Part shown: in pieces, positions 11,265-21,595 of the stretch
Layout of the letters: each line of letters opens with the position of its first letter
How positions within the stretch are numbered: the stretch's first letter is position 1
Source of the DNA: Bathymodiolus brooksi
Taxonomy: Eukaryota > Mollusca > Bivalvia > Mytilida > Modiolidae
Direction of reading: 5' to 3'
Assembly: GCA_963680875.1 (NCBI GenBank)
Contig: OY804579.1
Coordinates: forward strand, 19,019,804-19,083,803
DNA: 64,000 nt
The notes under the pieces: model-generated
What the model saw: the letters and a program-made list of their open reading frames with translations, nothing else
Told to the model about the DNA's origin: nothing
Database searches by the model: none
Program-made: the position numbers and the translations under genes

Positions 11265-12352
11265 ATTACTGTTATATCATAACTAGAGCTAGCTACATGA
11301 GATACCAAACCTTACTGTTATATCATAGCTAGACCTAGTTACATGAGATACCAAACCTTACTGTTATATCATAGCTAGATCTAGTTACATGAGATACCAA
11401 ACCTTACTGTTATATCACAGCTAGACCTAGTTACATGAGATACCAAACCTTACTGTTATATCATAGCTAGATCTAGTTACATGAGATACCAAACCTTACT
11501 GTTATATCATAGCTAGACCTAGTTACATGAGATACCAAACCTTACTGTTATATCATAGCTAGACCTAGTTACATGAGATACCAAACCTTACTGTTATATC
11601 ATAACTAGACCTAGCTACATGAGATACCAAACCTTACTGTTATATCATAGCTAGACCTAGTTACATGAGATACCAAACCTTACTGTTATATCATAGCTAG
11701 ATCTAGTTACATGAGATACCAAACCTTACTGTTATATCATAGCTAGATCTAGTTACATGAGATACCAAACCTTACTGCTATATCATAGCTAGATCTAGTT
11801 ACATGAGATACCAAACCTTACTGTTATATCATAACTAGACCTAGCTACATGAGATACCAAACCTTACTGTTATATCATAGCTAGACCTAGTTACATGAGA
11901 TACCAAACCTTACTGTTATATCATAGCTAGATCTAGTTACATGAGATACCAAACCTTACTGTTATATCATAGCTAGATCTAGTTACATGAGATACCAAAC
12001 CTTACTGCTATATCATAGCTAGATCTAGTTACATGAGATACCAAACCTTACTGTTATATCATAGCTAGATCTAGTTACATGAGATACCAAACCTTACTGT
12101 TATATCATAGCTAGACCTAGTTACATGAGATACCAAACCTTACTGTGTTATCATAACTAGATCTAGTTACATGAGATACCAAACCTTACTGTTATATTAT
12201 AGCTAGACCTAGTTACATGAGATACCAAACCTTACTGTGATATCATAGCTAGACCTAGTTACATGAGATACAAAACCTTACTGTTATATTATAGCTAGAT
12301 CTAGTTACATGAGATACCAAACCTTACTGTTATATCATAGATAGACCTAGTT
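11265..12352. repeat. 46-bp satellite, about 24 copies
   Basis: Unit reads TTATATCATAGCTAGACCTA followed by GTTACATGAGATACCAAACC and TTACTG. Copies are highly similar, with mostly C/T variation in CTAGAYCTAG. The same unit occurs about once near 40880-40920 and more than 190 times at 55172-64000. Confidence 0.95.
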
Positions 12353-12599
12353 TCACAGAATATGGTGATTCATTGCTGTTGTATGCACAATACAAGGTTA
12401 GATACAATACTGTTGTAAGACTTAGCATGGTATGGTACATAGTAATTACCTCATGCAAAATTAGCTGCATACACTCACTTACCCCATGTAGCACACTACA
12501 ACCTTATTTCTCCCTCAATGATGCAACCCTGTTCAAATGCATCTTTTATCATTTCCATTCGCCTTTTTTGTCCTTCATGACTAAATATATTCGTTCTAT

Positions 12600-12716
12600 T
12601 TTTGCGGCAGGTCGGTTGTCTTCTCCGGATACTCCGGTTTCCTCCATCAATAAAAGTGACCACCACGATCTAACTGAAATGTTTTTAAAATTGGCATTGA
12701 AGTCCATAGCAACATA
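12600..12716 (+). mobile_element. SINE 3' half, plus strand
   Basis: Contains the body motif (GGTCGGTTGTCTTCTCCGG) and a degenerate tail (ATCTAACTGAAATG), but the tRNA-like head is missing. The paralogous copy is at about 41200-41310. Confidence 0.7.
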
Positions 12717-13246
12717 GTCCTAAACATATTCCTTCTATTAGTATTAATACATTGGTCAAGCTTAAAAGATAGTACAATGTATGATGTTCTACGTCAGTAG
12801 CCCTCAATACTACTAATATTACGTGAACTACCAAACCTAGGGGTCACGTACAGCTACAATAATTTTGATGATAAATTCACGAACATTAATGAGATAAAAT
12901 GAAAACTTATAATGCTGAATGCAAAGTTGAACAGGAACAGGAAATAGATGTATAATTTCTGCTGTATGTTGTGATTGGTTCCCTGCTACAATTTATCTGT
13001 GTCACGGTACGTGTATTTCCTTAATTATTATATAAAAGTAATAATGGACAATTGATCACATTTAAGTCGTTCCCTAGGGTTTATACATTTAATTTACAAA
13101 AGAAAAAGATGTTTTTTTAAATAAATAAGAAAAATAAATAAATAAAATAAACATCAAACCACAGAAACGTAATAAAACATCTGCAGTTTGGTAGTGCATA
13201 ATTATGTGATTTTGATTCATAATTGTTTTATTGCCTTTTTTTCCTT

Positions 13247-13440
13247 ATTGGAGGAATACCTATTACCCTGGAAAAACTACCGACTTGCTGTAAGTCATTC
13301 GTAATCACATAATGTTATATCAAGAACATCTCGCCATGAGCAGGACTCGACTTCAAAACGTTAGTGCCGATAGGTACTGATTGCACCAGTAGTTGTAAAT
13401 CCATCCACCATACGATCACGACTACGACGGACCCTTGTAT
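13247..13440 (-). mobile_element. tRNA-derived SINE, minus strand, diverged
   Basis: Minus-strand copy of the common SINE: body GGAGGAATACC...GAAAAACTACCGACTTG, then the head with the ACGATCACGACTACGACGG end. Paralogue at 41880-42130. Confidence 0.7.
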
Positions 13441-13497
13441 ATAACACACTTATCATTTTCTAGCATTTATTTACATATATGATATTTGTTGTTAATA

Positions 13498-13650
13498 AAA
13501 TGAAAAACAAAAAGTACCACTCTGTCGGTACAGTTCCACAATCAAATAGAAAAAACAAAAGTACCACACTGTCGGTACAGTTCTAAAATCAAATAGAAAA
13601 AACAGAAGTACCACACTGTAGGTACATTTCTAAAATCAAATAGAAAAATC
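13498..13650. repeat. About 50-bp tandem repeat, 3 copies
   Basis: Three copies of a unit carrying AGTACCACACTGTCGGTAC and AATCAAATAGAAAAA. The paralogous site near 42205-42250 has a single copy, so it was triplicated here (or lost there). Each unit holds a small inverted repeat, GTACC...GGTAC. Confidence 0.8.
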
Positions 13651-13699
13651 ACATAAACAGATAAATTCGATATCCTAGCACACTTATATACGACCGCCG

Positions 13700-13978
13700 G
13701 CTTTCCATATTTGGGGCCGTCTTGGTTGTGATCGAATGATAGTTGAACTTACAACTACCTGTGCAATCAGTGTCTATCACCACTAAAGTTGTGAGTTAGA
13801 ACCCCATTCAGAGCAAGGTGTATTCGATACAACACTATATGATAAAGTTTGTCAGTGGCTTGCGACAGATCGGTGGTTTTCTCCGGGTACTCCGGTTTCC
13901 TCCACCAATAAAACTGACCGCCACGATATAACTGAAATATTGTTGAAAGTGGCATTAAACACCATAAACCAACCAAAC
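13700..13978 (+). mobile_element. tRNA-derived SINE, plus strand, near full length
   Basis: The best full-length plus-strand copy: a head starting GGGGCCGTCTTGGTTGTGAT, a B-box-like segment (GAGTTAGAACCCC), the GTTTTCTCCGGGTACTCCGG body, and a tail GATATAACTGAAATATTGTT followed by GAAAGTGGCATTAAACACC. Transcription would be by RNA polymerase III if it is active. Paralogue at 42290-42556. Confidence 0.85.
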
Positions 13979-14061
13979 CTTTCCAGATTTTGTACTGGCA
14001 CATTAATAGAAAATTGCCGGACTAAACCAGTTTTATGGACTCCAACTCCACAACTTTATGT

Positions 14062-14146
14062 AGAGAGGTCTAGGGCGCTGGACGAAAGGCTAAGCGATTG
14101 GTGCTGCAGTGTATCAATGGTGTGAGTTCAAATCCCGTCGATGGAA
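14062..14146 (+). mobile_element. tRNA-like relic (SINE head)
   Basis: Carries an A-box-like stretch (GGCTAAGCGATTGG) and a B-box (GAGTTCAAATCCC) at tRNA-like spacing. I see no clean cloverleaf, and the same sequence is present in the duplicated spacer at 42598-42690. It is treated as a SINE or tRNA-derived relic rather than a tRNA gene. Confidence 0.5.
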
Positions 14147-14214
14147 GAAAACAAATTTGTCAGTTCAAAGATCTAATTCTAACACTGTTTGGTTTAAAGT
14201 AATATGAAACGAGT

Positions 14215-15140
14215 TTTTGGTGAAATAAACATCTTCAAAAATATTCTTGATATGTTTACATTCCCTAAAAACTAAACCATTCGTGCATGTTTGAGTTTTA
14301 AAAATAAAATAAATAATCTGGCCACCCAAAGTTGGAAAAAAAATCTGGCCTCTGCTTCATAGAAAAAAAAATCTGGCCTGAACTGAGTAAACAATGTTAT
14401 AACCTGTCCTGCACTATGTGTCGAATGAATTTTCTGTCAAATATTTTAACCTGACTAATCTTGCCAGGCCCCCTCAGAATCAAATTATTTGCCTATATAT
14501 TATTATGAGATAAAGAATGTGTGCTTTCTTTCACATTCTTGTGTCTTAGGCCAAATAAATTTTAAACAGATTTGAAACAAAATAGGTGGTGATATATATT
14601 TATTTTCCAGGTAAAGAGATCCTTGTTTAACGTTTCGCTAAGGGAAAATTATTTTTAATCGTGGATTGAAAGGAAAATAATGGAATGTAAATCGAAACGA
14701 AAATAATGTTACCTGTCAAGACTATAACGGAGCATTAGTCCAGTCTATATACGTCAGAAAAGGCGTGACCTAGAACAAATTGCAACAGAAGGTTTCTTGG
14801 GCTCATCTTGAAGCTGGGAGTGTCCTCATTAACATATTAAAAGTCGCCGAAAATCCCACGTTGCCTTCTTGCAATTTTTGAGGTAAAAACAAGGGATTTT
14901 GAAGAAAAATCGCTGAAAACTGGAAATTTCACACGTTCACTCTACTTTGCAGAATATTACCAATTTCTCTAAAAAATATCTTGTTATTATTGAATATTCT
15001 TTGAAACAAAATAAAAAAATCTATCCATATTCTCCCCAGGTGGCTATTTTTTTGTAAAATTTCATTAAAAAAAAAAATGCTGAAAACTGAAATTTTGAAA
15101 AAATTATATTTTCCGTGGCAGAATAAATTAAATCATGACT
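14215..15140. other. Non-coding interior of the TTAA element, left of the LINE
   Basis: No gene seen. AAATTGCAACAGAA near 14780 recurs inverted near 18075-18090, so part of this stretch belongs to a longer imperfect inverted repeat of the host element. Confidence 0.5.
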
Positions 15141-15144
15141 GTTT

Positions 15145-17534
15145 CGGTACAGATTAATAACGATGCCATTAACTATCGAGGAATAACAGTTTTGCCTGTA
15201 ATTAGTAAGATCGTCGAAGCAGTGATCAGAGATAGAATACAACCATTGATCCATAATATGCAAAATCCAACGCAAAGAGGGTTTATGAAGGGATCGTCCC
15301 CCATGAATGCTGCTCTACCTGTCGAAGAAGCATACAGAATATTAACCGACGAAAAGCAAAATGGACATCTTGTACTTCTCGATGCAAAAGCTGCATTCGA
15401 CAAAGTTATACATTCACATCTGTTCCGGCGTATGTACCACGCGGGAATTCAGGAGAAAACGTGGACTATTATTAAAAGCTTGCACCACAATGCGGAAAGC
15501 TGCATAACATGGGCAGGAAGCACCTCCGATTGTTTTAATGTCGGTATGGGAGACCGGCAAGGAGGTTTCCTTAGCACTGATCTCTATAAACTATATATCA
15601 ACCCACTATTAGACCGTTTGCAAGATGTAGGTATAGGACTGAAAATAGGAAACATCAACGTTAGCAACACAGGATGTGCAGACGACATCGCACTCCTCAG
15701 TACTCAGCTCAGTGATGCACACATCATGGTCAACATGGCTCTTGACTTTGCGAACCTCGAGGGATATGAATTACAACCAAAGAAAAGTGTAGCAATCCAC
15801 ATTAGAGGAAACAACAAACAGTGCGAAATAACCAACGAGAAACTTAATATGGGGAATATCACCATGCCCGAGGTGGAGCAAGCTACTCATTTAGGTATCA
15901 TCAGAACAACAACGATGAAACACAATATCCAAACCAATGTTGATGAAAATATAACTAAAGCAAGACGTAGTGCATACAGTATATTCGGATGTGGATTTCA
16001 TGGACACAACGGCCTGGATCCCGAGTCCCTACTACACATCTACAAAACATACATAACACCAGTATTGCTTTACGGTATGGAGCTATTATTACCGTCCTCA
16101 AAACCTCTTGAACAACTAGAACTCTTCCAGAAAAGGATACTAAAACAAATCCTGTCATTACCGATGAGCTGTCCGGACCCAGCCGTTTATATACTAACTG
16201 GAATTCTACCAATAGAAGCACAAATTCATATAAAAGCCCTCACATTCTTCAATAACGTCTGTCATCTGGGCGAGAAAAAAAAACACTGAGAAAAAGCTTG
16301 CAAGAAGACAACTAACCGTGAAGGAGGAATCTAGCAACAGCTGGTTTATATGTGTCAACAAAATACTACGAAAATACGACCTGAAAGAGGCGTACAACTA
16401 TTTGGACAATCCTATCAAAAAATCACGATGGATCTCGTTGGTGAAATCAAGAGTGAATGACCACTGGTGTACCCAGCTAAGAGCTCTGCACAACTCTACA
16501 AAGGGCTGCAATATCTTAGTAACCACACCCTGAGCAAGTGCAAAATACATCCTATTTTGAAGCACAGATGCTACTCATCATTAGACAGTAGAATTCCAGT
16601 AAAATTAAGACTCGTCACCGGGACATACGTGCTGCAAACAAAACGCATTAAGTACTACAGAAATGAATCGGACCCAACATGCCTGCTATGCGGCGCAGCT
16701 GAAGAGAATGTACTACACTTCATTCTCCAATGTGAAAAACTACAGTCGGAGAGAGTAGCTTTACTGTCCGAGATCAACGCTATATGGCAAAATGAGTTCC
16801 AAAATAATGAAAATTTGAGCGAAGTTGACCAACTACAACTGCTAATAGACAATACAATCAAGGTGAAACCTACCAAGAAAAACTCAGCCAGCGTAGCCAG
16901 ACTCGATGGTCTATCAAGGAGATTAATGTTCAAATTGCATATTAAGAGAACGAAGCTTCTGGAGAGTGATAGAGACAAAATACAGACAACAATGAAGAAA
17001 CGGAACTACCATTGCGAAAAGGGGGAAGGGAGAGCCGTCCGGGGATTGCCCAAGAATCCATTACAATAAACTGTGATAATTGTTTTAGATTTTAGACTTT
17101 GAAAGATGACGTTTTAGATCTTAAACAGTAGATACGATTCGTTTTAGATTTTAGGATGTGACAATTACTTTTTAAACCTCGAACCAAACCATAACAAATA
17201 GATTTTAGATTTTAACCATACGAACAGAGACTTTTAGATTTTAAATAGTGATGCGTCTTCTTAAATTTGTCCAATACATGCAACATGCATACTTTATACG
17301 TAATGTCGGGACAATCGTTGTGGATTGTTTTAACTTGATTTGATAAACTTTTATATCCCGTGTGAATAAGCCTGATTGTTAGTGTCCATACATTTTATTC
17401 ATGGATCTTATACACAGCACTGTAGAGCGCACCGCCACCCAACACACGCTTAACATACGACACAGTATGGTTCTCCTTTGAAGGGGGTAAAGATACAGAG
17501 GTGAGGTAAGGTAAGGTAAGGTAAGGTAAGGTAA
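15145..17534 (+). mobile_element. 5'-truncated LINE with CCHC finger and (GGTAA)6 tail
   Basis: A non-LTR retrotransposon truncated at the fingers of its reverse transcriptase (NYRGITVLPVISKIVEAVIRD). It includes the remaining RT, a C-terminal CCHC zinc knuckle, a 3' UTR with several TTTTAGATTTTA repeats (17085-17245), and a terminal run of six GGTAA units at 17505-17534. A short tandem repeat at the 3' end is common in several LINE clades and marks the element's end. Confidence 0.8.
15165..17069 (+). pseudogene. LINE ORF2 fragment: reverse transcriptase and C-terminal CCHC motif
   Basis: The first open part (to 16289) holds the RT palm: motif A LVLLDAKAAFDKVIHSHLF, motif B region GDRQGGFLSTDLYKLYINPL, and motif C CADDIALLS. 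Two frameshifts follow: one at an A-run near 16275-16283, after which the frame continues as EKKLARRQLTVKEESSNSWF, and one near 16500-16530. The last part carries CLLCGAAEENVLHFILQC, a C-X2-C-X8-H-X4-C zinc knuckle at 16681-16734 typical of LINE C-termini. The catalytic aspartates are intact, but the frameshifts and the missing endonuclease make it inactive. The clade is not assigned. Confidence 0.85.
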
Positions 17535-17539
17535 ACTTG

Positions 17540-18350
17540 CGTTCCATAGATTTTTTTTCGTCCGCATCTACCTATTATTGGAAATCCGCGAATTTAAGTG
17601 CTAATTCGATCAAACACTTGAATAAATATCTCTGTCTAATATATAATAACACATTTTTACACAAAATTTAGCAGAAAGTAATTTAAAAAGGCTTTGCAAA
17701 GCTCTTTTTGGGTTGAGAATGGAGCATTATGGGAATTACGTCTGCTCAATTTGAATGACCTGTTTGTTCACTTTTCATGGGTGTTTTGGTAAAATTGAAC
17801 ATTCCTGTTGTAGTAACTTCATAGAAATATATTATATTATTATTACGCTTACCTAGATATGGATGATAATTCCTATTTTCAATGCTTTCGTCTGAGTTGT
17901 ATTTTCCGGAAAATCTCTGATTCGGCTATGGAGGATCCGTAGTGACAAAACGATAGAAGTAAAAAGTACTCATTTTTTATCTTAATTTCTGTCTTTAATA
18001 CATAAAATTTTCATGGCGATTTTTTATTGGTTACTCTATGGGTTAAAGTGAAAATGCTGGCGTATTTATAATTTCTGTTGCAATTTGTTTTGGGTCTACG
18101 GGTCTATTGACTGGCCTACATGCGCACAATCTCTACCGAATGAGTTCAAATCTGAGGTCAATAGCATATGATTTGCATTATTGTTCGGGTAGCAAGAATT
18201 ATCGAAGACAGAATAAAATGACGTTTTCTCCTGAATTAAACATCGTAGCTCTCAAAAAGTGAATGGTTTACGTTCTTTATATATCTAATCTTTACATATA
18301 TCAGAAATTTTTAGAGAACTGAAAATAATGATTTTGGCATTTCATATTAC
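17540..18350. other. Non-coding interior of the TTAA element, right of the LINE
   Basis: AT-rich sequence without a supported frame. It is the right part of the 4.15-kb element whose terminal inverted repeat ends at 18351. Confidence 0.5.
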
Positions 18351-18484
18351 TTTAATTTTCAGACGTATATATATGTATATATACAATGTATATATATTAG
18401 TATTATCATATCCCTTTATAGCAAAAATCAATAATAAGCTTTAATTAAAACTTTAAATTCCAAATAATATATATATATCTTAAG

Positions 18485-18968
18485 AAATAAAGGTAATAAC
18501 AAAATTACCGAACTCCGAACAATCTTACAAAGGGAAAGTCAAAACTCATAATTATATAAACAGACAAAATCAGTCAACAACCGGAAAACTGTGAAAACCG
18601 TAATGACCCTGACTTGGTACAGGCATTTCTAAAGAAATGGTGGGTTGAATCAGATTTTAAGGCGCCAAACCTCCCGCTCTCATTACGGTTCAAAGGTTCC
18701 GGCTGTCACTGTAACAGTATTTAAATACAGGAACAAAATAGGTAAAATAGTTGTCAAAGCAGTACCATATTCGGTGACGCAAATGTCAAAAATACTTTTA
18801 CGTCACACATTGACAAAAAAATTCTTGACATTTGCGACTTCTTTATCTTTATACATTTTCACTATATGAAAATGCATCGCTTATAATTTTTTCTGCAGAG
18901 ACGGAATATATTTCGACAAGATATTGGTATCGGAATATAAACTTTTTAAGAGATCGAATAAGGCGAAT
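18485..18968 (-). other. Naiad 3' UTR with strong hairpin
   Basis: An inverted repeat with 12 perfect base pairs (CGCAAATGTCAA / TTGACATTTGCG) lies at about 18779-18835, continuing inward as an imperfect stem. A second smaller one (ATTTTCA/TGAAAAT) lies near 18855-18873. I looked for a SECIS core (ATGA, apical AA, GA) and found none that folds convincingly by eye. Confidence 0.6.
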
Positions 18969-20381
18969 CTATTTATAGCCCTGGTCCAGTAGCCTGTTTC
19001 TCAGATGAAGATGACATTTCAGGAAATCAGAATAATTGCTACTGGCCCTTGCATAGCGAATCAATTGCGAGATGTAAACACCATATGCAGGAGAAGCTGG
19101 TATATTGCTGCACATGTTTGGAAAATTTATGATTTTAAAATTGAAGTCGTCCCGCTTATCATAAATTTTAGTACTGAGTTGACCACTGTCGTCAAATTCG
19201 AGGTATAAGTCCAAAAATGATGCGGACGAAGCTGTATCGGTGGTCTCTTTAACTTCCAGCTCTGGAGGATATATCAATGGAAGAAATTCTGCAAATCTAG
19301 AATTATTGATAGATAAAACGTCATCAATATACCTGTATGTGAAATTAAAGGCTCTAGCCTCATGAATCTTCTTATCTTTAACAAGCTTTTGAAGAAACTC
19401 CGACTCGTATGAGTATAAAAATGAATCGGCTAGAAGAGGGGCACAATTCGTACCCATTGGTATGCCGACGACCTGCTGAAACAGTGTCCCTCCAAAGGAG
19501 ACAAATATGTTATCGATGAGGAACTCCAGCATACTGATCACTTGTTCCTCGGAGTAGCATGTTTTACCTTTATGAATTTTGTTTGAAAAATATGTGGAAT
19601 TGTAGCCTAACACAACAAATTTTGAGCCATAGTTTCTATGACTAAAAGCTTTATGAATTGTTTCTTTTAAGCGGGTTTTTAATTTGTCATGCGGTAGGGT
19701 GGTATATAGAGTTGAAAAATCAAATGTTTTGATGGAGGATACCTGAGAGAAAGATCTTGATTTCAGGTTATCCAAAAGATCTTTAGAGTTTTTCAAAATC
19801 CACATGTGATTTATGCCACTACGCGAGTAAACAGTTTCACAATATTTCTGTTGTCCCTCTTTTACTGCAGACAGAATCTTTGTCAGGAGAATAGACAATT
19901 CTTTCGTCGAACAAGTTGGCGATCCCGCTATGTACCTTTCTTTGTATGGTGTCTTATGGAGTTTAGGTATCCAATATAAGTAGGGTAAATCCTCAGACTC
20001 TTTACCAGAGGGAATGTTTAAAGAGGTCATGAATGATCTGTGGTTAGCTAGGATTTCATCTTTGTCGAACGAAGTTGGTTTGTATGTGATATTACTAGAG
20101 GTGTTGCTATTTATGCCTAATTCCTTGATTAGGCATTCGAAGTAATATGATTTACATACAAACACGATATTGTTGGAAGCCTTGTCAGCAGGAACGATAA
20201 CATATTTGTCATGAAGAGAGGAAAGACACTTAACAGCTTCTTGGTCTTTAAATACAGACTTAGGTCGACTATTAACACAATTTTTGAGTTTGTGAATCCG
20301 ACCTTGTACTAGAGACCTAATTGTTCTAACCCAGTCTGACAAGGACTCTAACTCAGGATCTTGGTCTACTTCTCTCTTTAT
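18969..20381 (-). CDS. Naiad reverse transcriptase domain
   Basis: 470 residues following the in-frame TGA. Motifs in order: VPADKASNNIVFVCK (fingers), LPYLYWIPKLHKTPYKERYI, motif A IKTFDFSTLYTTLPHDKL, motif B GIPMGTNCAPLLADSFLYSY, motif C YRYIDDVLSI with the catalytic aspartates, and the C-terminal SNIPASPAYGVYISQLIRYA block typical of Penelope-like elements. It ends at TAG (18971-18969). No methionine start fits in the short stretch after the TGA, so it is best read as one protein with the upstream endonuclease. Either the TGA is read through or recoded, or this copy is inactivated. Confidence 0.9.
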   Translation of the reverse strand: MKREVDQDPELESLSDWVRTIRSLVQGRIHKLKNCVNSRPKSVFKDQEAVKCLSSLHDKYVIVPADKASNNIVFVCKSYYFECLIKELGINSNTSSNITYKPTSFDKDEILANHRSFMTSLNIPSGKESEDLPYLYWIPKLHKTPYKERYIAGSPTCSTKELSILLTKILSAVKEGQQKYCETVYSRSGINHMWILKNSKDLLDNLKSRSFSQVSSIKTFDFSTLYTTLPHDKLKTRLKETIHKAFSHRNYGSKFVVLGYNSTYFSNKIHKGKTCYSEEQVISMLEFLIDNIFVSFGGTLFQQVVGIPMGTNCAPLLADSFLYSYESEFLQKLVKDKKIHEARAFNFTYRYIDDVLSINNSRFAEFLPLIYPPELEVKETTDTASSASFLDLYLEFDDSGQLSTKIYDKRDDFNFKIINFPNMCSNIPASPAYGVYISQLIRYARASSNYSDFLKCHLHLRNRLLDQGYK

Positions 20382-21475
20382 TCACCTTCTGGCATAATCT
20401 TCAACAGCATCCATAATTATCTTGAAATTATGTTTCCAATTGATGTGTTGAGGTTCTCTGAATTTAGGACCATGAGAAATCACCTTTCGGAGACTCTCAT
20501 GTTGAATGATATTCAGATCACCAGTGATTACATGTCCAGATGGGTTGTATTGAAAAGGAGAGTGGGAGCAGTCACAAGTCAGGGGGTTCTTAAGGTACTC
20601 TTCTATGTTAATATCTTGCAATGCTTCTTTGTAGTTGAAAATTTTACGGCCAATGCTGTTAGTGTAGCTATAGGAGACAATGGGAACAGATTGATTTTTG
20701 AAATATGGTGGAATTTCTTTTACGACCTCTTTTCTATTAAGAATGTTGCTGATGTTAATAGCATCGATTCCTTTGTTAGCAAACGGAATATGGAGGAATT
20801 TTCTGTTGTTATCATGAAGAGGTTCAGATCGAACTGGTTTAAAAAGACGAAAGGACGCCACGTCACATATAATACTAGACAATCTGTACTTAGGAGAAAA
20901 AGGATCTACGCCTCCTTTGTCAAGTCCAAAATCCTTAAGATCTTTGAGGTAGTTTACAGGTAGTGAAAATAAGATTGTACGAATATGATGAATTCCAAGA
21001 GGTTTCTGTATATTAGAAAGTAAATCATTAAAAGTATCTTGTAACGTTCTTGGTTTAGAGGACTTTTTAACATTAGGATGTTGAATTCTTTTATGACCAT
21101 GGCTACGTTTAGTTCTTGGAATAGTATTAAAAAGGCTCAACACGTTGATTTCGTTGCATCCAGGACTTGACAAATTTCCCACTCCTTTGATGTTATCATT
21201 GCAACCGTAAGGCATTGCAGTGCCTAATTCTTTTATCCAGAACAACTCTCTATCGGTGCGGTAAGGTGTACTAAGAATAGGACTGTTTGTATGATGGTAA
21301 ATCTTCTCGATGATTCGAACTTTCATCGTCAAACAGCGGTCATGACCCGGTTGATTGAAATGATTATACAAAATCCTGTATTTGGGATCTTTTGCATCAT
21401 ATCGATGTTGGCTCATCCTACTTCGCAATGTTTGACGAGTTTACCAACATACAAAAGTCCACAGAGTGCACATTC
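20382..21475 (-). CDS. Naiad N-terminal part: GIY-YIG endonuclease and CxC linker
   Basis: The endonuclease would nick DNA to start target-primed reverse transcription. Reading down the minus strand from 21475: ECALCGLLYVGK contains the CxxC zinc pair and the YVG of GIY-YIG. One missing A in the run near 21439-21443 shifts the frame, after which TRQTLRSRMSQHRYD continues. LYNHFNQPGHD supplies histidines of the CCHH set, and RTDRELFWIKELGT supplies the conserved glutamate. The CxC linker motif (TCDCSH) is at 20565-20579. The frame ends in DYARR followed by TGA (20384-20382), directly in frame with the RT frame. The N-terminus is truncated by one or more codons at the junction with flanking DNA. 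Confidence 0.85.
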
Positions 21476-21554
21476 TTAGGCAAGCTTTTAGATATTATTT
21501 TTAGATACGTGTCATACCATAAAGACGGAAACTCATTCAGAAGTCAGATTAAAA

Positions 21555-21595
21555 ATGGCAAATAGTAGAAATGACGATGAACAAATTGTAGACAG
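21555..21595 (+). pseudogene. Unit 2 J-gene exon 1
   Basis: Encodes [13 protein letters not shown] plus two bases (AG), then donor GTAAT. It joins exon 2 in phase to give Arg14. The same exon is present twice in unit 3 (42997 and 43670). It starts about 80 bases downstream of the Naiad 5' junction, so the promoter region of this copy is interrupted by the element. Confidence 0.75.

Larger units (their letters stand above)
10340..12352 (+). repeat. Segmental duplication block b, unit 1 copy (36-bp and 46-bp arrays)
   Basis: This block is paralogous to 40425-40920 and to 54105-64000. It contains the 36-bp minisatellite, unique spacer, then the 46-bp satellite. The spacers align well (for example GCAAAGCTCATCGGG and CCATCAACAGAATATG), while the arrays differ greatly in length. 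Confidence 0.8.
12353..14197 (+). repeat. Segmental duplication block c, unit 1/2 junction copy
   Basis: Paralogous to 40920-42733. The two copies align through the spacer (GGTGATTCATTGCT...), two or three SINE fragments and a tRNA-like relic. No host gene is visible. The open frame at 12373-12717 crosses a SINE and is not supported as a gene. Confidence 0.75.
14198..18351. mobile_element. TTAA-flanked TIR DNA element, 4.15 kb, with nested LINE
   Basis: Ends are AGTAATATGAAA and its reverse complement, flanked on both sides by TTAA (14194-14197 and 18352-18355). The paralogous empty site at 42727-42735 has a single TTAA in the same context (GTTTGGTTTAATTTTCAG). The ends stay similar in inverted orientation for roughly 100 bp (for example TAAACCATTC near 14272-14281 and its complement near 18261-18270). 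A TTAA target is typical of piggyBac and Kolobok elements. No transposase frame is seen. A LINE sits inside it. Confidence 0.8.
18485..21476 (-). mobile_element. Naiad-type Penelope-like element, nearly complete
   Basis: The element reads on the minus strand: GIY-YIG endonuclease, a linker with a CxC motif, then the reverse transcriptase and a roughly 480-bp 3' UTR. Endonuclease before RT with a CxC linker is the permuted order described for the Naiad/Chlamys group of Penelope-like elements; canonical Penelope elements have the endonuclease last. The ends come from comparison with the empty paralogous site at 42900-42925 (ATATATCTTAAGGAACTTTG then GCAAGCTTTCAGATATT). It sits next to an AT microsatellite, in line with the reported microsatellite bias of this group. 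Confidence 0.85.

Noticed and set aside
14062..14146. Functional tRNA gene
   Set aside because: Duplicated as part of block c at 42598-42690 and lacks a convincing acceptor stem; treated as a SINE-head relic.
18485..18968. SECIS element for the Naiad UGA
   Set aside because: No ATGA-AA-GA core with a suitable stem could be found by eye; the strong hairpin present lacks these bases.
20361..20963. 200-codon plus-strand ORF
   Set aside because: Lies antisense to the Naiad endonuclease/linker frame, which has clear motifs.
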